A stretch of DNA of 49,033 nt from an uncultured Flavobacteriales bacterium (GCA_943787435.1 CALSMK010000027.1:1-49033); one strand, 5' to 3'. Positions 9,582 to 19,770 are shown, counted from the first letter of the stretch. Notes: generated from the sequence alone by a model not told the origin. Program-made: numbers and translations.

Positions 9582-11000
9582 TCAGTAGTGACACTTGGCG
9601 CATTCCCATCCGCCGAGTTCTTTCACCGTCGTCTTCTCGTCTTCCATATAACGACGAAGCTCCTCATTTCCTCGAAGGTCGTCCTTCAACCTTTCGTGTA
9701 TGTCTTCATAATAGCCGGAGGAGGCAAAGCTGATCTCCGCTTTGTTGTGGCACTCAATGCACCAACCCATGGTGAGGGTAGGCTTGGAGAGCTCGATGAG
9801 TCCAGGGAAGTCATCCACCAATCCATTGATCTCCTCCACTGGAGCAATGCGACCCACGGTGAATTTGCCCACATCGCCGTGGCAATTCTGGCATTCCAAT
9901 CCGCCCACCACAACGTGTTGCTGGTGGCTAAAGAAGACGTGGTCAGGGAGGTTGTGGACCTTGTTCCATTTGAGGGGCTCTCCTTGGAAATCATCCTGAG
10001 GGCTCTGGAAACCATTTTGGCCTTCCCCATCCAAATAGGTGCCGGACTCCGCATCAAATCCAATGGCCGCGTAAATCTTGCCGATTTCCACTTCGCCATA
10101 ACGGCTGCCTTTTTTGACCGCCTTGTGGCAGTTCATGCACACGTTGGTCGAAGGAATCCCCGCGTGCTTTGATTCATAAGCACTGTGGTGGCAGTATTGA
10201 CAATCCACTTCGTTCTCACAAACGTGTACACTGTGGATGAACTTGACTGGCTGGTTGGGCGTGTAGCCTTGGTAAACACCAACACCCATGAGGCCTTGGT
10301 ATCCAATCACCACGAAATAAGCCACGACAAACAAACTCAGGATGCTCACAAAGGTGCGGTTGTCCCAAGCCCAAGCCCGAAGACGAACTGAGTAAGGAAG
10401 GTCATCGCTCTCGTCACGCACCGCTGCGGCTTGCTCTAAGCTCCGGCGCACTGTGGCTGCGCTCAAGGCGATGATCAAGAAAAGGGTGAGCAGGATCAAG
10501 AACCAGATGGTGCCGTTTGCACCTTGCTCCTCTTCGATGGCATCATAAATCGTCGGGCAATCCGTTCCGGTATCCGCTGTAGCCACAACATCCGGCGGGT
10601 TCTGCACGTACGCCATGATGTCTTTGATGTCATCGGCACTCACGGCCTGAGCAGTCATCCAACCATAGGTGCCGACGTACCGGTCCACCAGAGATTTCAC
10701 GTACGGGTCGCCCGTCTCCGCTGCACCCTGAGGGTTCTGGATCCACTGGACCAAAACCTCTTCACTGGAGCCCCAGCGTTCGGCAATGCCCGCCAGACCT
10801 GGCGCCGCCAAGACTTCGTTTGTCACTTTGTGACAAGACGCACAATTGGCATTGAACAAGGCCTGCCCGTTTTCCACGTTGCCCTCATCCCAAATGCCGG
10901 CCTTCATTGAAGAAGGCGCAATGAGCATGGTTACCACCATGATTGAAGCTGCTGCCCTTGCTACAGAAAGGCTCCGCTTCGTGCTCAAGATTTCAAACAT
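9582..11000 (-). CDS. actA: Alternative complex III multiheme cytochrome c ActA with N-terminal monoheme domain
   Basis: Heme-carrying subunit of alternative complex III. I place the start at the ATG at 11000 (MFEILSTKRS, 472 aa); a TTG nine codons upstream is in frame but lies inside the predicted promoter. An N-terminal signal segment is followed by a single-heme cytochrome c domain (CASCH, 53-57), hydrophobic helices at about 164-182 and 217-236, and a pentaheme domain with CQYCH (267), CMNCH (288), CQNCH (370), CIECH (414) and CAKCH (467), the last only one residue from the C-terminus. That makes six CxxCH motifs. It is the first gene of the operon, with a good promoter match directly upstream. 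Confidence 0.94.
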   Translation of the reverse strand: MFEILSTKRSLSVARAAASIMVVTMLIAPSSMKAGIWDEGNVENGQALFNANCASCHKVTNEVLAAPGLAGIAERWGSSEEVLVQWIQNPQGAAETGDPYVKSLVDRYVGTYGWMTAQAVSADDIKDIMAYVQNPPDVVATADTGTDCPTIYDAIEEEQGANGTIWFLILLTLFLIIALSAATVRRSLEQAAAVRDESDDLPYSVRLRAWAWDNRTFVSILSLFVVAYFVVIGYQGLMGVGVYQGYTPNQPVKFIHSVHVCENEVDCQYCHHSAYESKHAGIPSTNVCMNCHKAVKKGSRYGEVEIGKIYAAIGFDAESGTYLDGEGQNGFQSPQDDFQGEPLKWNKVHNLPDHVFFSHQQHVVVGGLECQNCHGDVGKFTVGRIAPVEEINGLVDDFPGLIELSKPTLTMGWCIECHNKAEISFASSGYYEDIHERLKDDLRGNEELRRYMEDEKTTVKELGGWECAKCHY

Positions 11001-11024
11001 GTCGTACCGCTTGATTTTCGCGGG

Positions 11025-11057
11025 CAAATGTAGAACTCAAAGCGCGTCCGGTTTCAA
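11025..11057 (-). promoter_or_regulatory. Predicted promoter of the act-cox operon
   Basis: On the minus strand TACATTTG (11025-11032) matches the Bacteroidota -7 box TAnnTTTG exactly. A TTG (11055-11057) lies 22 bases upstream, within the usual 17-23 base spacing for the -33 element. The start point would fall near 11018, leaving a leader of about 18 bases before the actA ATG. No Shine-Dalgarno sequence is seen. Confidence 0.6.
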
Positions 11058-11094
11058 CTTCCGCCCCAGTTTGTTCAATCTCGGTGTGTGGTCG

Positions 11095-11724
11095 TCAATT
11101 GAGGGCCTTAGAGTCAACGTTTGACCGAGGATACAAGGTGTTCAATGGCAGTTTTATCGGAACCACCAATGATTGAGGAAAGGCCCCAATGAGACTTTGG
11201 CGGGCGCGGTGGGCGGCCAAAGACGATGTGAAATTCCCAAGGGTCACACCGAACAACGGAGGATATGGGGTCACATAAACCGGCTCTTGGGTCAAAACTT
11301 CCTTCTGCAAATGCCGCCGCAACGACCTTGCACTGTCCAATCGCCCCATAAAAATTTGGACGCGATAACCAGGAATCCGAATGGCCTCAGGGTCCACTTG
11401 CACGCTGTCCAAAGCCATCAACTGCTCTGAAATGTCCCATTGAACCGTCCCTTGAATTCCACCCCTCTCCTGCGCTTTGGGTAGGCCCGAAATCTCGACC
11501 TCAGAATCCGAAGTCCCATCATCGCCCCCTTCATCATTGGCCGGCTCAGCATCGGCATTCGGGCTGTCCACAGCGCCTGCCTCAGGGACGACTTCAACTG
11601 GTTTTTCTGGACGGGGGTGGGCATTGATGAGTTGTTTCCACCAAGGTCGATCGTCCTGCGCAGCGCCATCCAAGGGCCCCAAGACCAGAAACAAAGTCGC
11701 GAGAAAAAACAGACGGGCCATCAT
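11095..11724 (-). CDS. Exported SPOR-domain protein
   Basis: A 209-residue protein with an N-terminal signal peptide (MMARLFFLATLFLVLG, cleavage probably near GAAQ), a Pro/Glu/Asp-rich linker (about 30-90) and a C-terminal SPOR domain (about 118-190). The SPOR features seen are GYRVQIFMGRLDSA followed by LFGVTLGNFTS and an Ala/Arg-rich helix. SPOR domains bind denuded peptidoglycan glycan strands, so a periplasmic cell-wall role is likely; the exact function is unknown. The start overlaps the porZ stop as ATGA, suggesting coupling to this T9SS component. Confidence 0.85.
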   Translation of the reverse strand: MMARLFFLATLFLVLGPLDGAAQDDRPWWKQLINAHPRPEKPVEVVPEAGAVDSPNADAEPANDEGGDDGTSDSEVEISGLPKAQERGGIQGTVQWDISEQLMALDSVQVDPEAIRIPGYRVQIFMGRLDSARSLRRHLQKEVLTQEPVYVTPYPPLFGVTLGNFTSSLAAHRARQSLIGAFPQSLVVPIKLPLNTLYPRSNVDSKALN

Positions 11725-14136
11725 CGCAAGATGACCATTTTGCCTGAACTCCCCGTCTTTCCTTCTGCCTCACCGGCCAACACAAAATAAACACCCTCGG
11801 GAACAGGGCGTCCACTGTCGTCTAAGGTGTCCCAGACCGCGCGCCCACCGTCGCTCTCCAGCTTTCTCACGCGCCCCCCCTCCACTGTTGATGATGTGAA
11901 CCTCTGTCCCAAACGCCAATCCGTCTATGGTGACCCGAGGCGCATCGTTGGGCCTCCAAGGGTTGGGGAAAATGACCACCTGCCCGTCCTGGTTGTCCTC
12001 GAAGAAATTGGTGGCCGTTCCCCGGTATCCAGTCACCCCCTGAGGGGTGCTGAAGAAGACCATTCCGCTGGATTGATCAATGGCAATGTCATACACCTCA
12101 TCTGCCGGCAGCGGGCTGTTGGACGAGGTAAATCGATCCACCTGTTCTCGGCCATCGGGAGACAGCAAAAAGACCCCGCTGTTCACCGTTGCCAGCCACT
12201 TCCGGTTGCCTCCATCCAAAGCAATGTCCAACACGGTCTCCGTCTCCAAGAGGTACTGGAAATTGCCATCCTGCTCAATCAAAATCTGCTGGGCATCGAC
12301 AGGGTCAGGACCAAACAAGGACGAGGGCTGATAGAACACCGCAGGCCCCTGCAACGTCCCCAGCCAAATCTCACCGTCCAAATCCTCCTCAACTGAATAC
12401 ACCACTGGACTTGGCAGCCCCCCTTGGCCTTCTCCTGAATTCAGGAAACGAACATCGTCGTCACCAGGATCATTCGGGGTTCCCTCCGTCGCCAGAACCG
12501 CAACACCTTGACCATCGCCCAGCAGCATCCAAACTTGGTCGGATTGAGTGGCAAAAATCCGGTTGAACCTGGTGTTAACCCCAAAACCCTCAATCTCGAA
12601 AACATGCCACTCCCCTTCGGAGTCCAGCATTTTAATCGGATGCTCAGTTCCTGTATTGGCCACCCATAAGTTTCCCTGCCGATCAAAATCCAAAGTGGGC
12701 ACAGCGCAACGGTCCACATTCCAACCCGAATTCCAATCCAAAGGGGAATTGCCTGGGTTCCAAAAAGCGGTCACTTGTTGCCCTCGGATTTCAATCAAGC
12801 CCTCCTCTAAACTTCCAAACACAGCGCGCTCTGGGTCGGTGGGGTCAATGGAGACATCCATGGGGTCTTGGACCCCTTCACTTCCTGCCTCACCTTGTGG
12901 CGCGGGTACGTGACGCCAAAACCCATTTTTTCGACCACTGAATCCTTCAGCGCGATAAAGCGGGACCCCTGAGGCGTCCGTTCCGCCTGTGGCCACCCAC
13001 AGAAATTCGTTCCAAGCATCCATGCGGAAACACGAATTCGTGCCCGGGCCATTGGGCGCCATCGGACCGTCAAACTCAGTGCCTTGTGTATCCAATCGAA
13101 ATGCCCCAGTGTGCTTATTGGCCAACCACAACCCTCCGGATGCTGCTGCAATGGCCGCGGGCGCCAAAAACACCGAACCGACCTGATTTCTCAGCTCACC
13201 GGGCTCGCCCGAATCCGCCCAAGACATGACACCAAAGGGAGAAATCGCCCACAGCTGATCCCCCACGGCACTCAATTGGCGCCATTCCTCCTCGATTCCT
13301 TCAGACCGATCATTCCAAACCCCCGTTTCTGGATTCCCAACCCACACGGCATTGGGCCCTTCCCGCTGGTCAATGATCGCCAAATCCCCCGAATCCAATG
13401 CCACCAAGTCCATCAGGTTTTCAGCCCCCAAGACTTGCAACCCAGCTTCCTTTGACCAAGATGCTGGGTTTCCCAAAAAGAGTGCGTCTACAGGGGCAGA
13501 CCAAAGGCCTTGGTTGGTAGAAACCCACCATTTCTCCCCTTGCCTCACAGCCGAACTGATTCGCAAGGCGGTTCCATCCTGCTCCAGCTTCCAGGTGTCC
13601 CGCACCTCCAATTGAATCAAATCGTATTCAATCACCCCGATGTCGGTGCACAACAAAAGGCGGTCTTCTGAAACCACCAACCGATTCGGTCGCTTGCTTC
13701 CCAGCAGGTCAGCCTCGGCAAAATCAACCACGGTCAACACATTGGCCAACGCTCCATCAGCGTCCATGCTCAGCAAATCAAAGGTTCCTTCAGAATAGGC
13801 CACCACGGCCAAGTTTTGAGAAGGTGCAACCGCCACGGAAGTGATGTCTGCCCGGCTCAGGCCTTGTGCTTTTCCTATTCTTTGCAGCTCCCCGCTGGGC
13901 AAACCCTCTGGGTCAAGGCCCATGGTGTAGACCGAGGTCTCCACAGCCACCAAGGCAAACGAACTTCCAGAGGCAGCCGCTACATCCACACACTTGGTGA
14001 AGTTGGGCTGGTCCTCCCACGCTCCTGTGGTCACTTGGCCCCAGACGCCCAACGCCAAAGTTTGGAGCAGCACAGCCCCCCAACACGCATAAAAACGAGA
14101 AAGTCCAGTGGGGGTCATGGCAGGGTGAATCGTCAT
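11721..14136 (-). CDS. porZ: T9SS component PorZ (beta-propeller protein), one frameshift near the C-terminus
   Basis: PorZ belongs to the type IX secretion attachment complex at the cell surface, where it is linked to delivery of the anionic lipopolysaccharide used to anchor cargo. After a signal peptide, the PorZ N-terminal propeller pattern is visible (GAWEDQPNFTKCVDVAA, then ADITSVAVAPSQN and CTDIGVIEYDL), then a second propeller and a C-terminal T9SS-type beta domain starting VVIFPNPWRPNDAPRV. The frame breaks in a run of seven C at 11874-11880: removing one base joins VHIINSGGG to RVRKLESDGGRAVWD and ends GKMVILR at 11721, giving 804 codons. Length matches the family (about 780). An ATG at 14118 is an alternative start. 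Confidence 0.87.
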
Positions 14137-14178
14137 CGAGTACGCGAATGAACCGGCATTTATTGTGCAGGGCGAAGT

Positions 14179-14943
14179 TCAGGAATCTGGTGGCAATGCA
14201 CGAGCGTCCACTGGACGGGCTCCTCGCGGCTTCAAACGCCGCACTGTGGGGGAAGGAGGCAAAACCGACAAATCGAACAACGCCGGACCTTTTGTTTCCA
14301 AGTTCTCCAACGCCCGCTCATCGGCCAATCCATACATGAAGTTTCGGTCACCAAGGACCATTTCAACGATGCCCCAGCCCACCAGCAAAGCCAGCAAGTC
14401 CTCGGTCGCCGAAGCAGGGCGCTTGACCGTCCTCATGATTTGTCGGAACCCAAGCAACTTCCCTTTGCGCCAGCTTTTGAAGAGGCGCCCCACATTTCGG
14501 TCGTATTCAAACGCTGGCCGGTCTGCCCGGAATCGATGGTCCCAGCACCTCGACAGAACCGCATTGACCCGAATGTTTTCATCCTCCAGTCGCAGGAACG
14601 CATGCCATTTGCCTTCCTCGTCTTCGCAGCGATGTGGCCGCTGACGAGAGGGCTCCACGACCACCTCAAGAACACTTCTGATGTCGGCCTTCCAGACTTG
14701 GGTGATGAACTCCACAGCTGGGCGACAATACAATTCTGCAGCCGCCTCTATCATGTGCAATTCTTCGTCCACACGGACGCCGCTCACGGTGCCATTGTCC
14801 TTTACCCCAATGAGCAACCTGCCTCCGTCAGCATTGGCAAACGCGACCAAGGTTCGTGCAATTTTTCGGCTGTCGTCGATGCGCGTTTTGAAGTCCTGTT
14901 GTTGGTGCTCCCCTTCCGCGATCATTCGAAGGATGTGCGACAT
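14179..14943 (-). CDS. AlbA_2 (Schlafen-like) domain protein
   Basis: A 254-residue cytoplasmic protein with the AlbA_2 fold signature: QQQDFKTRI (14-22), then FANADGGRLLIGVKDNG (35-51), a pattern shared by bacterial Schlafen-like ATP- or nucleic-acid-binding proteins. The remainder (about 120-254) is basic and ends in a Pro/Arg-rich tail. No catalytic function can be assigned. It is read toward porZ with 42 bases between them, so the two may be co-transcribed. Upstream it faces rimP across about 150 bases. Confidence 0.75.
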   Translation of the reverse strand: MSHILRMIAEGEHQQQDFKTRIDDSRKIARTLVAFANADGGRLLIGVKDNGTVSGVRVDEELHMIEAAAELYCRPAVEFITQVWKADIRSVLEVVVEPSRQRPHRCEDEEGKWHAFLRLEDENIRVNAVLSRCWDHRFRADRPAFEYDRNVGRLFKSWRKGKLLGFRQIMRTVKRPASATEDLLALLVGWGIVEMVLGDRNFMYGLADERALENLETKGPALFDLSVLPPSPTVRRLKPRGARPVDARALPPDS

Positions 14944-15001
14944 GAAGCAAAGATGGCACCACCATGCATGTGCTGTCCTATGGAGTACACAGGATTTTAA
15001 C

Positions 15002-15009
15002 TACTTTCG
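15002..15009 (+). promoter_or_regulatory. Possible -7 box upstream of rimP-nusA-infB
   Basis: TACTTTCG differs from TAnnTTTG at one position. No TTG is found at the proper -33 spacing, so the call is weak. A start near 15016 would give a leader of about 75 bases containing the hairpin at 15038-15060. Confidence 0.3.
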
Positions 15010-15037
15010 CAGTGTCAATACAGGGTTGATGAGAGGA

Positions 15038-15060
15038 AAGGGGGGCCGAAAGCCCCCCTT
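15038..15060 (+). terminator. GC-rich hairpin in the rimP leader; intrinsic terminator or attenuator
   Basis: AAGGGGGGC pairs with GCCCCCCTT across a CGAAA loop, a nine-pair stem, followed by TTCTTC-type weak T-rich sequence. No plus-strand gene ends upstream, and the minus-strand gene starts at 14943, so this does not terminate any obvious gene. Its place between a possible promoter and the rimP ATG makes an attenuator plausible; an insulator against read-through is the alternative. Confidence 0.5.
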
Positions 15061-15090
15061 CTTCATCGCCACCCTTTCCGATTTGACAGC

Positions 15091-15561
15091 ATGATCGACG
15101 CAAACGTCATACGAACTTGGGTAGAGGAGCACCTCGCCGAACACGGAGGCTTCCTGGTGGATGTCACCGTGTCTGACGGTGCCAACATCCGTGTGCTGGT
15201 GGACGCTCCCAATGGAATGCCCATCTCCGGATGTGTGGCGATTTCTCGTTTGATCGAAGGTCAGCTCGACCGGGAGGTGCAGGATTTTGCACTTCAAGTC
15301 TCCACCCCTGGCTTGGATCAACCCCTGAAGCTTCGGCCTCAGTACGACAAAAACGTAGGGAGGGTCGTCAAAGCTCAACTTCACGACGGACACAGCGTCG
15401 AAGGCACATTGACCGCCGTCGAAGACGAAGGCATTGTGATTGAGCACAAGGAAAAGCGAAGAATTGAAGGCCGAAAGGCCAAAGAATGGGTGACGGACAG
15501 GCACGAATTGGCCTGGAACAACATCGCCACCACCAAAGTCAAGATTTCATTTAAGCAATAA
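15091..15561 (+). CDS. rimP: Ribosome maturation factor RimP
   Basis: Cytoplasmic factor needed for assembly of the 30S subunit. The 156 residues show the RimP N-terminal alpha/beta domain (GGFLVDVTVSDGANIRVLVD), the conserved segment FALQVSTPGLDQPLK, and a C-terminal SH3-like domain (VVKAQLHDGHSVEGTL). Gene order rimP-nusA-infB is the classic one. The stop overlaps the nusA start by one base (TAATG), indicating translational coupling. Confidence 0.96.
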   Translation: MIDANVIRTWVEEHLAEHGGFLVDVTVSDGANIRVLVDAPNGMPISGCVAISRLIEGQLDREVQDFALQVSTPGLDQPLKLRPQYDKNVGRVVKAQLHDGHSVEGTLTAVEDEGIVIEHKEKRRIEGRKAKEWVTDRHELAWNNIATTKVKISFKQ

Positions 15562-16793
15562 TGGATACGGTGAATCTGATCGACTCCTTCCGGGAGTTCA
15601 AAGAGTTGAAAAACATCGACCGCGAGACGATGATGGGAATCCTCGAAGAGGTGTTCCGCAACATGATCATCAAGAAGTACGGTTCTGATGACAACTTCGA
15701 CATCATCATTAACCCTGAAAAGGGTGACCTCGAGATTTGGCACAACCGCGAAATTGTCGAGAACGGTGCCGTCGAAGATGCTGTGGCAGAAATCGCCTTG
15801 AGCGACGCCCTGAAGATCGAAGACGACTTCGAAGTGGGTGAAGAGGTGTCGGAAGAAATCAAGCTGGTCGACTTTGGTCGCCGGAATGTGCTTTCGATGC
15901 GCCAAAACCTCGCCGGCAAGGTGATGGAGTTGGAGAAAGACGCTTTGTACCGCAAATACAAGGACCGCGTCGGCGAAATCATCTCTGCAGAGGTCTACCA
16001 AATTTGGAAGCGTGAGATTCTCCTCGTGGACGACGATGACAACGAGCTCATCATGCCGCGCGATCAACAGATTCCAGGAGACTTCTTCCGCAAAGGAGAT
16101 GCTGTGAGGGCCGTGGTGGCCGAAGTGGACATCCGCAACAACAACCCGCGGATCATTCTCTCCAGAACCGCACCTGAATTCCTTTCACGTCTCTTCGAAC
16201 AAGAGGTTCCTGAGATTTACGATGGACTCATCACCATCAAAAAAGTGGTTCGGGCTCCTGGAGACCGCGCCAAGGTGGCGGTTGAATCCTATGATGACCG
16301 TGTCGATCCCGTCGGCGCTTGCGTGGGCATGAAAGGATCTCGCATCCATGGCATTGTTCGTGAATTGAAGAACGAGAACATCGACGTCATCAACTACACG
16401 GCCAACGATCAATTGCTCATCGCACGGGCATTGAGCCCAGCCAAGATTTCATCCATCACCATCAAAGGCGAGCGCGCTGAAGTCTATTTGCAGCCTGACC
16501 AAGTCTCCTTGGCCATTGGTAAAGGCGGACACAACATCAAACTCGCAGGCAAACTGACGGGTTACGAAATTGACGTCTACCGCGAAGGCGAGACCGAAAT
16601 CGACGACGTGGAACTCAAGGAGTTTGGCGATGAAATCGAGTCATGGATCATCGAAGAGCTCACCAAAATTGGATGTGATACAGCTCAAAGTGTTCTGAAC
16701 CTCACTGTAGAAGATTTGGCCAACCGGACCGACCTCGAAATCGAAACGGTAGAAGAGGTCGTCAAAATCCTCAAGGCAGAATTCGACGTCTGA
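15561..16793 (+). CDS. nusA: Transcription termination/antitermination factor NusA
   Basis: RNA polymerase-binding elongation factor. The 410 residues comprise the N-terminal polymerase-binding domain (about 1-130), an S1 domain (about 133-200), and two KH domains (about 205-345) with GMKGSRIHGIVRELKNENID and AIGKGGHNIKLAGKLTG. A short C-terminal helical region follows (about 355-410) with one helix-hairpin-like repeat; the long acidic repeats of the E. coli protein are absent, which is usual for this phylum. It begins inside the rimP stop codon and ends 51 bases before infB. Confidence 0.97.
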   Translation: MDTVNLIDSFREFKELKNIDRETMMGILEEVFRNMIIKKYGSDDNFDIIINPEKGDLEIWHNREIVENGAVEDAVAEIALSDALKIEDDFEVGEEVSEEIKLVDFGRRNVLSMRQNLAGKVMELEKDALYRKYKDRVGEIISAEVYQIWKREILLVDDDDNELIMPRDQQIPGDFFRKGDAVRAVVAEVDIRNNNPRIILSRTAPEFLSRLFEQEVPEIYDGLITIKKVVRAPGDRAKVAVESYDDRVDPVGACVGMKGSRIHGIVRELKNENIDVINYTANDQLLIARALSPAKISSITIKGERAEVYLQPDQVSLAIGKGGHNIKLAGKLTGYEIDVYREGETEIDDVELKEFGDEIESWIIEELTKIGCDTAQSVLNLTVEDLANRTDLEIETVEEVVKILKAEFDV

Positions 16794-16844
16794 TTTTGAC
16801 CCCCTGTTCACCCTCAACAATTCCAGTACCCCGGCACCCCGCAC

Positions 16845-19766
16845 ATGTCTGAAGTCTCCAAACCTGTACGCCTGAGCAAAGCCGCCCGCGAATTCAACCT
16901 CGGGGTGGACACCATCGTCGAGTTCCTCGCCTCAAAAGGCATTGAAGTGGAACGCAAGCCCAACACCAAGTTGGAGCCAGAGCAGTATGCCCTGGTGCAT
17001 GCGAATTTTGCCGATGAGAAGGCCGCCAAGGAGAAGGCCATGCAGAAGTCCAAAACCGTCCTTGAAATGGAGGCGGTTTCAGTGGACTCCAAACGGAAAG
17101 CTCCAGAAGAAGTGGTGGAAGAGGCCCTTGTCGCGGTTGCCGAGCCCACTCCTTCACCTGTGGAGGAGCCCGCAGCTCCTTCAGCTCCCGCGGAACCAGA
17201 AACGCCTGCTGCCCAGGAGGAGACACCTGAGCCAGAAGCCGCCCCTGAATCCACCCCGGAACCAGAAGCGGCCGCAGCTGAAGCCGCCGCAGCTGAATCT
17301 GAGCCAGCCACTGAGCCCACAGCTGAGCCAGAGGTCACCCCAGAACCAGAAGCGACTCCAGAAGCGACTCCAGAAGCCGCCACTGAGGCCCCGGAAGTCG
17401 AGCCAGAAGCCCCGGCTGAAGCTCCTAAAGAGACCCCTGCCGATGCCGCTCCCTCTGCTCCTGCAGCAAAGTCTGCCGTGAAAGTGGTCGGCAAAGTGGA
17501 CCTTTCTACCATGGCCCCAAAAAAGGGCAAGAAAGGCGCTGCCAAGGCGGCCAAAACAGCCGCTGCACCAGCCAAGGCTGCCAAACCTGCACCTGCACCC
17601 GCTCCAGAAGCACCCACCCCAGCTCCTGCCTCGCCAAGGCCCGCAGCTCCTGCACCAGAAGTGGTTCGGGCAAAAGCCCAAAAACTCACAGGGCCTACTG
17701 TGGTTGGCAAGATTGAACTCCCAGTCGAGAAGAAACCCACCACTGCTGGCGAGAAACGAAAGCGCAAGCGCATCACGAAAGTCGATGTGGAAGCCGCTGG
17801 AAAACAAGCCGGAAAAAAAGGAGGACGCACCGTAACCGGCGCCCCTCGAAAAGAGATCTCCGACAAGGACATCCAGAAAGAAATCAAGGATACCCTCGCT
17901 CGTTTGAGCAAGGGCAAGAAAACCCAAACCAGCGCCAAGACACGCCGGGCCAAGCGGGATGCCCGCGCGGAACGTGCCGAAAGGGAGGAACTGGCCAAAA
18001 TGGAGGCAGATCACACACTCGAGTTGACCGAGTTTGTGACAGCTTCAGAACTCGCAACGCTGATGGACGTTTCCGTCAACGAAGTGATTTCGGCTTGCAT
18101 GTCTTTGGGCATGATGGTCTCCATCAACCAACGACTGGACAAGGAAACCATTGGCATCATCGCCGAGGAGTTCGGTTACGGTGTTGACTTTGTCAGTGCA
18201 GAAGTCCAAGAAGCGATCGAGGTCGAGCAAGACGACGCGGCAGACATGAGTTCTCGCCCACCCATCGTCACCGTCATGGGACACGTTGACCACGGCAAGA
18301 CCTCACTGCTGGACTACATCCGGAAAACCAACGTCATCGACGGAGAGGCTGGAGGAATCACCCAGCACATTGGTTCATACAGTGTGGAACTGGAGGATCA
18401 ATCCAGAATGACGTTCATCGACACCCCGGGTCACGAAGCGTTTACCGCCATGCGTGCCCGCGGTGCTCAAGTCACCGACTTGGCCATCATCATTGTGGCC
18501 GCAGACGACGCCGTGATGCCTCAAACCAAAGAGGCCATCAGCCATGCTCAGTCCGCCGAAATCCCCTTCTTGATCGCCATCAACAAATGCGATCGGGACA
18601 CCTCCAATCCAGACAAAATCCGCACGGAATTGGCTGAGTTGGGCATCCAAGTGGAAGAGTGGGGTGGAAAAACACAGAGCCAAGAAATTTCGGCCAAGAC
18701 CGGAATGGGCATCCCAGAACTGCTGGAAAAAGTCACCCTGGAGGCTGAGCTTCTCGAGTTGAAAGCCAACCCCTCAAAGCGGGCTGTTGGAACCATCATT
18801 GAGTCCAGCTTGGACAAAGGCCGTGGATATGTGACCAACCTCATCGTGTCCGCGGGCACTTTGAAAGTGGGTGACCCCATGCTCGCAGGTCAGTACAGCG
18901 GAAAGGTCCGTGCCATGACCAATGAACGAGGAGAGTCCTTGAAAGAAGCGGGACCCTCTACCCCTGTCTCCATTCTCGGCCTGGATGGCGCTCCCAATGC
19001 GGGAGACGAATTCCACATTTTCGAGAACGAAAAAGAAGCCAGAACCATTGCACAAAAGCGTCAGCAGTTGCAACGCGAACAAGGCATTCGGACGCAGAAG
19101 CAAGTCACCTTGGAGGAATTGGGCCGACGGATTGCCGTTGGAGAATACAAAGAGCTCAACCTCATCATCAAGGGCGACGTGGACGGATCCACCGAAGCTT
19201 TGGCCGACTCATTGCTCAAGCAGAGCACCGAGAAGGTTCAAGTGAATGTCATCCACAAGGCAGTGGGACAGATCTCCGAAAGCGATGTGCTTTTGGCCTC
19301 TGCTTCAGAAGCCATCATCATCGGTTTCCAGGTGCGCCCAAGCGGAACGGCACGGAAGCTCGCAGAGAAGGAAGGCATCCAAATTCGGATGTACTCCATC
19401 ATCTACCAGGCCATCGAAGAGATGAAGGAGGCCATGGAAGGCCTGTTGTCTGCCAAGATCGAGGAGCGCATTGTGGGTACAGCTGAAATCCGCGAGACGT
19501 TCAAGATTTCCAAGGTGGGCACCATCGCAGGTTGCTTGGTCCAAGATGGAAGCATTCACCGAAACCACAGCATTCGCGTGATCCGCGATGGCATCGTGGT
19601 GTACACGGGCACATTGGGTTCTTTGAAGCGATTCAAAGACGACGCCAAAGAGGTCACCAAGGGCTTGGAATGCGGTTTGAACGTCGACAAGTTCAACGAC
19701 ATCAAGGTGGGCGACATCATCGAAGCCTTCGAACAAGTCGAAGTGAAGCAGACCCTCGACGACTGA
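16845..19766 (+). CDS. infB: Translation initiation factor IF-2
   Basis: GTPase that places initiator tRNA on the 30S subunit and promotes subunit joining. It has an IF2_N domain at the N-terminus ([19 protein letters not shown]), a long Pro/Ala/Glu-rich linker (about 85-215), a basic Lys/Ala-rich linker (about 215-370), then a second IF2_N-like domain. The G domain follows: GHVDHGKTS from residue 479, DTPGHEAF, and NKCD. Domains II-IV complete the protein at residue 973. The linker DNA contains near-identical CCAGAAGCGACT units (about 17346-17380). Long minus-strand Ser/Gly-rich frames opposite the linker are artefacts of its composition. Confidence 0.97.
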   Translation: MSEVSKPVRLSKAAREFNLGVDTIVEFLASKGIEVERKPNTKLEPEQYALVHANFADEKAAKEKAMQKSKTVLEMEAVSVDSKRKAPEEVVEEALVAVAEPTPSPVEEPAAPSAPAEPETPAAQEETPEPEAAPESTPEPEAAAAEAAAAESEPATEPTAEPEVTPEPEATPEATPEAATEAPEVEPEAPAEAPKETPADAAPSAPAAKSAVKVVGKVDLSTMAPKKGKKGAAKAAKTAAAPAKAAKPAPAPAPEAPTPAPASPRPAAPAPEVVRAKAQKLTGPTVVGKIELPVEKKPTTAGEKRKRKRITKVDVEAAGKQAGKKGGRTVTGAPRKEISDKDIQKEIKDTLARLSKGKKTQTSAKTRRAKRDARAERAEREELAKMEADHTLELTEFVTASELATLMDVSVNEVISACMSLGMMVSINQRLDKETIGIIAEEFGYGVDFVSAEVQEAIEVEQDDAADMSSRPPIVTVMGHVDHGKTSLLDYIRKTNVIDGEAGGITQHIGSYSVELEDQSRMTFIDTPGHEAFTAMRARGAQVTDLAIIIVAADDAVMPQTKEAISHAQSAEIPFLIAINKCDRDTSNPDKIRTELAELGIQVEEWGGKTQSQEISAKTGMGIPELLEKVTLEAELLELKANPSKRAVGTIIESSLDKGRGYVTNLIVSAGTLKVGDPMLAGQYSGKVRAMTNERGESLKEAGPSTPVSILGLDGAPNAGDEFHIFENEKEARTIAQKRQQLQREQGIRTQKQVTLEELGRRIAVGEYKELNLIIKGDVDGSTEALADSLLKQSTEKVQVNVIHKAVGQISESDVLLASASEAIIIGFQVRPSGTARKLAEKEGIQIRMYSIIYQAIEEMKEAMEGLLSAKIEERIVGTAEIRETFKISKVGTIAGCLVQDGSIHRNHSIRVIRDGIVVYTGTLGSLKRFKDDAKEVTKGLECGLNVDKFNDIKVGDIIEAFEQVEVKQTLDD

Positions 19767-19770
19767 TGCG

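Noticed and set aside
11001..11027. TTG start for ActA nine codons upstream
   Set aside because: It overlaps the predicted -7 box, and the ATG at 11000 opens a usual signal segment.
16814..17998. 394-residue Ser/Ala/Gly-rich minus-strand frame opposite infB
   Set aside because: Its composition is the mirror of the Pro/Ala/Glu linker of IF-2; not a separate protein.
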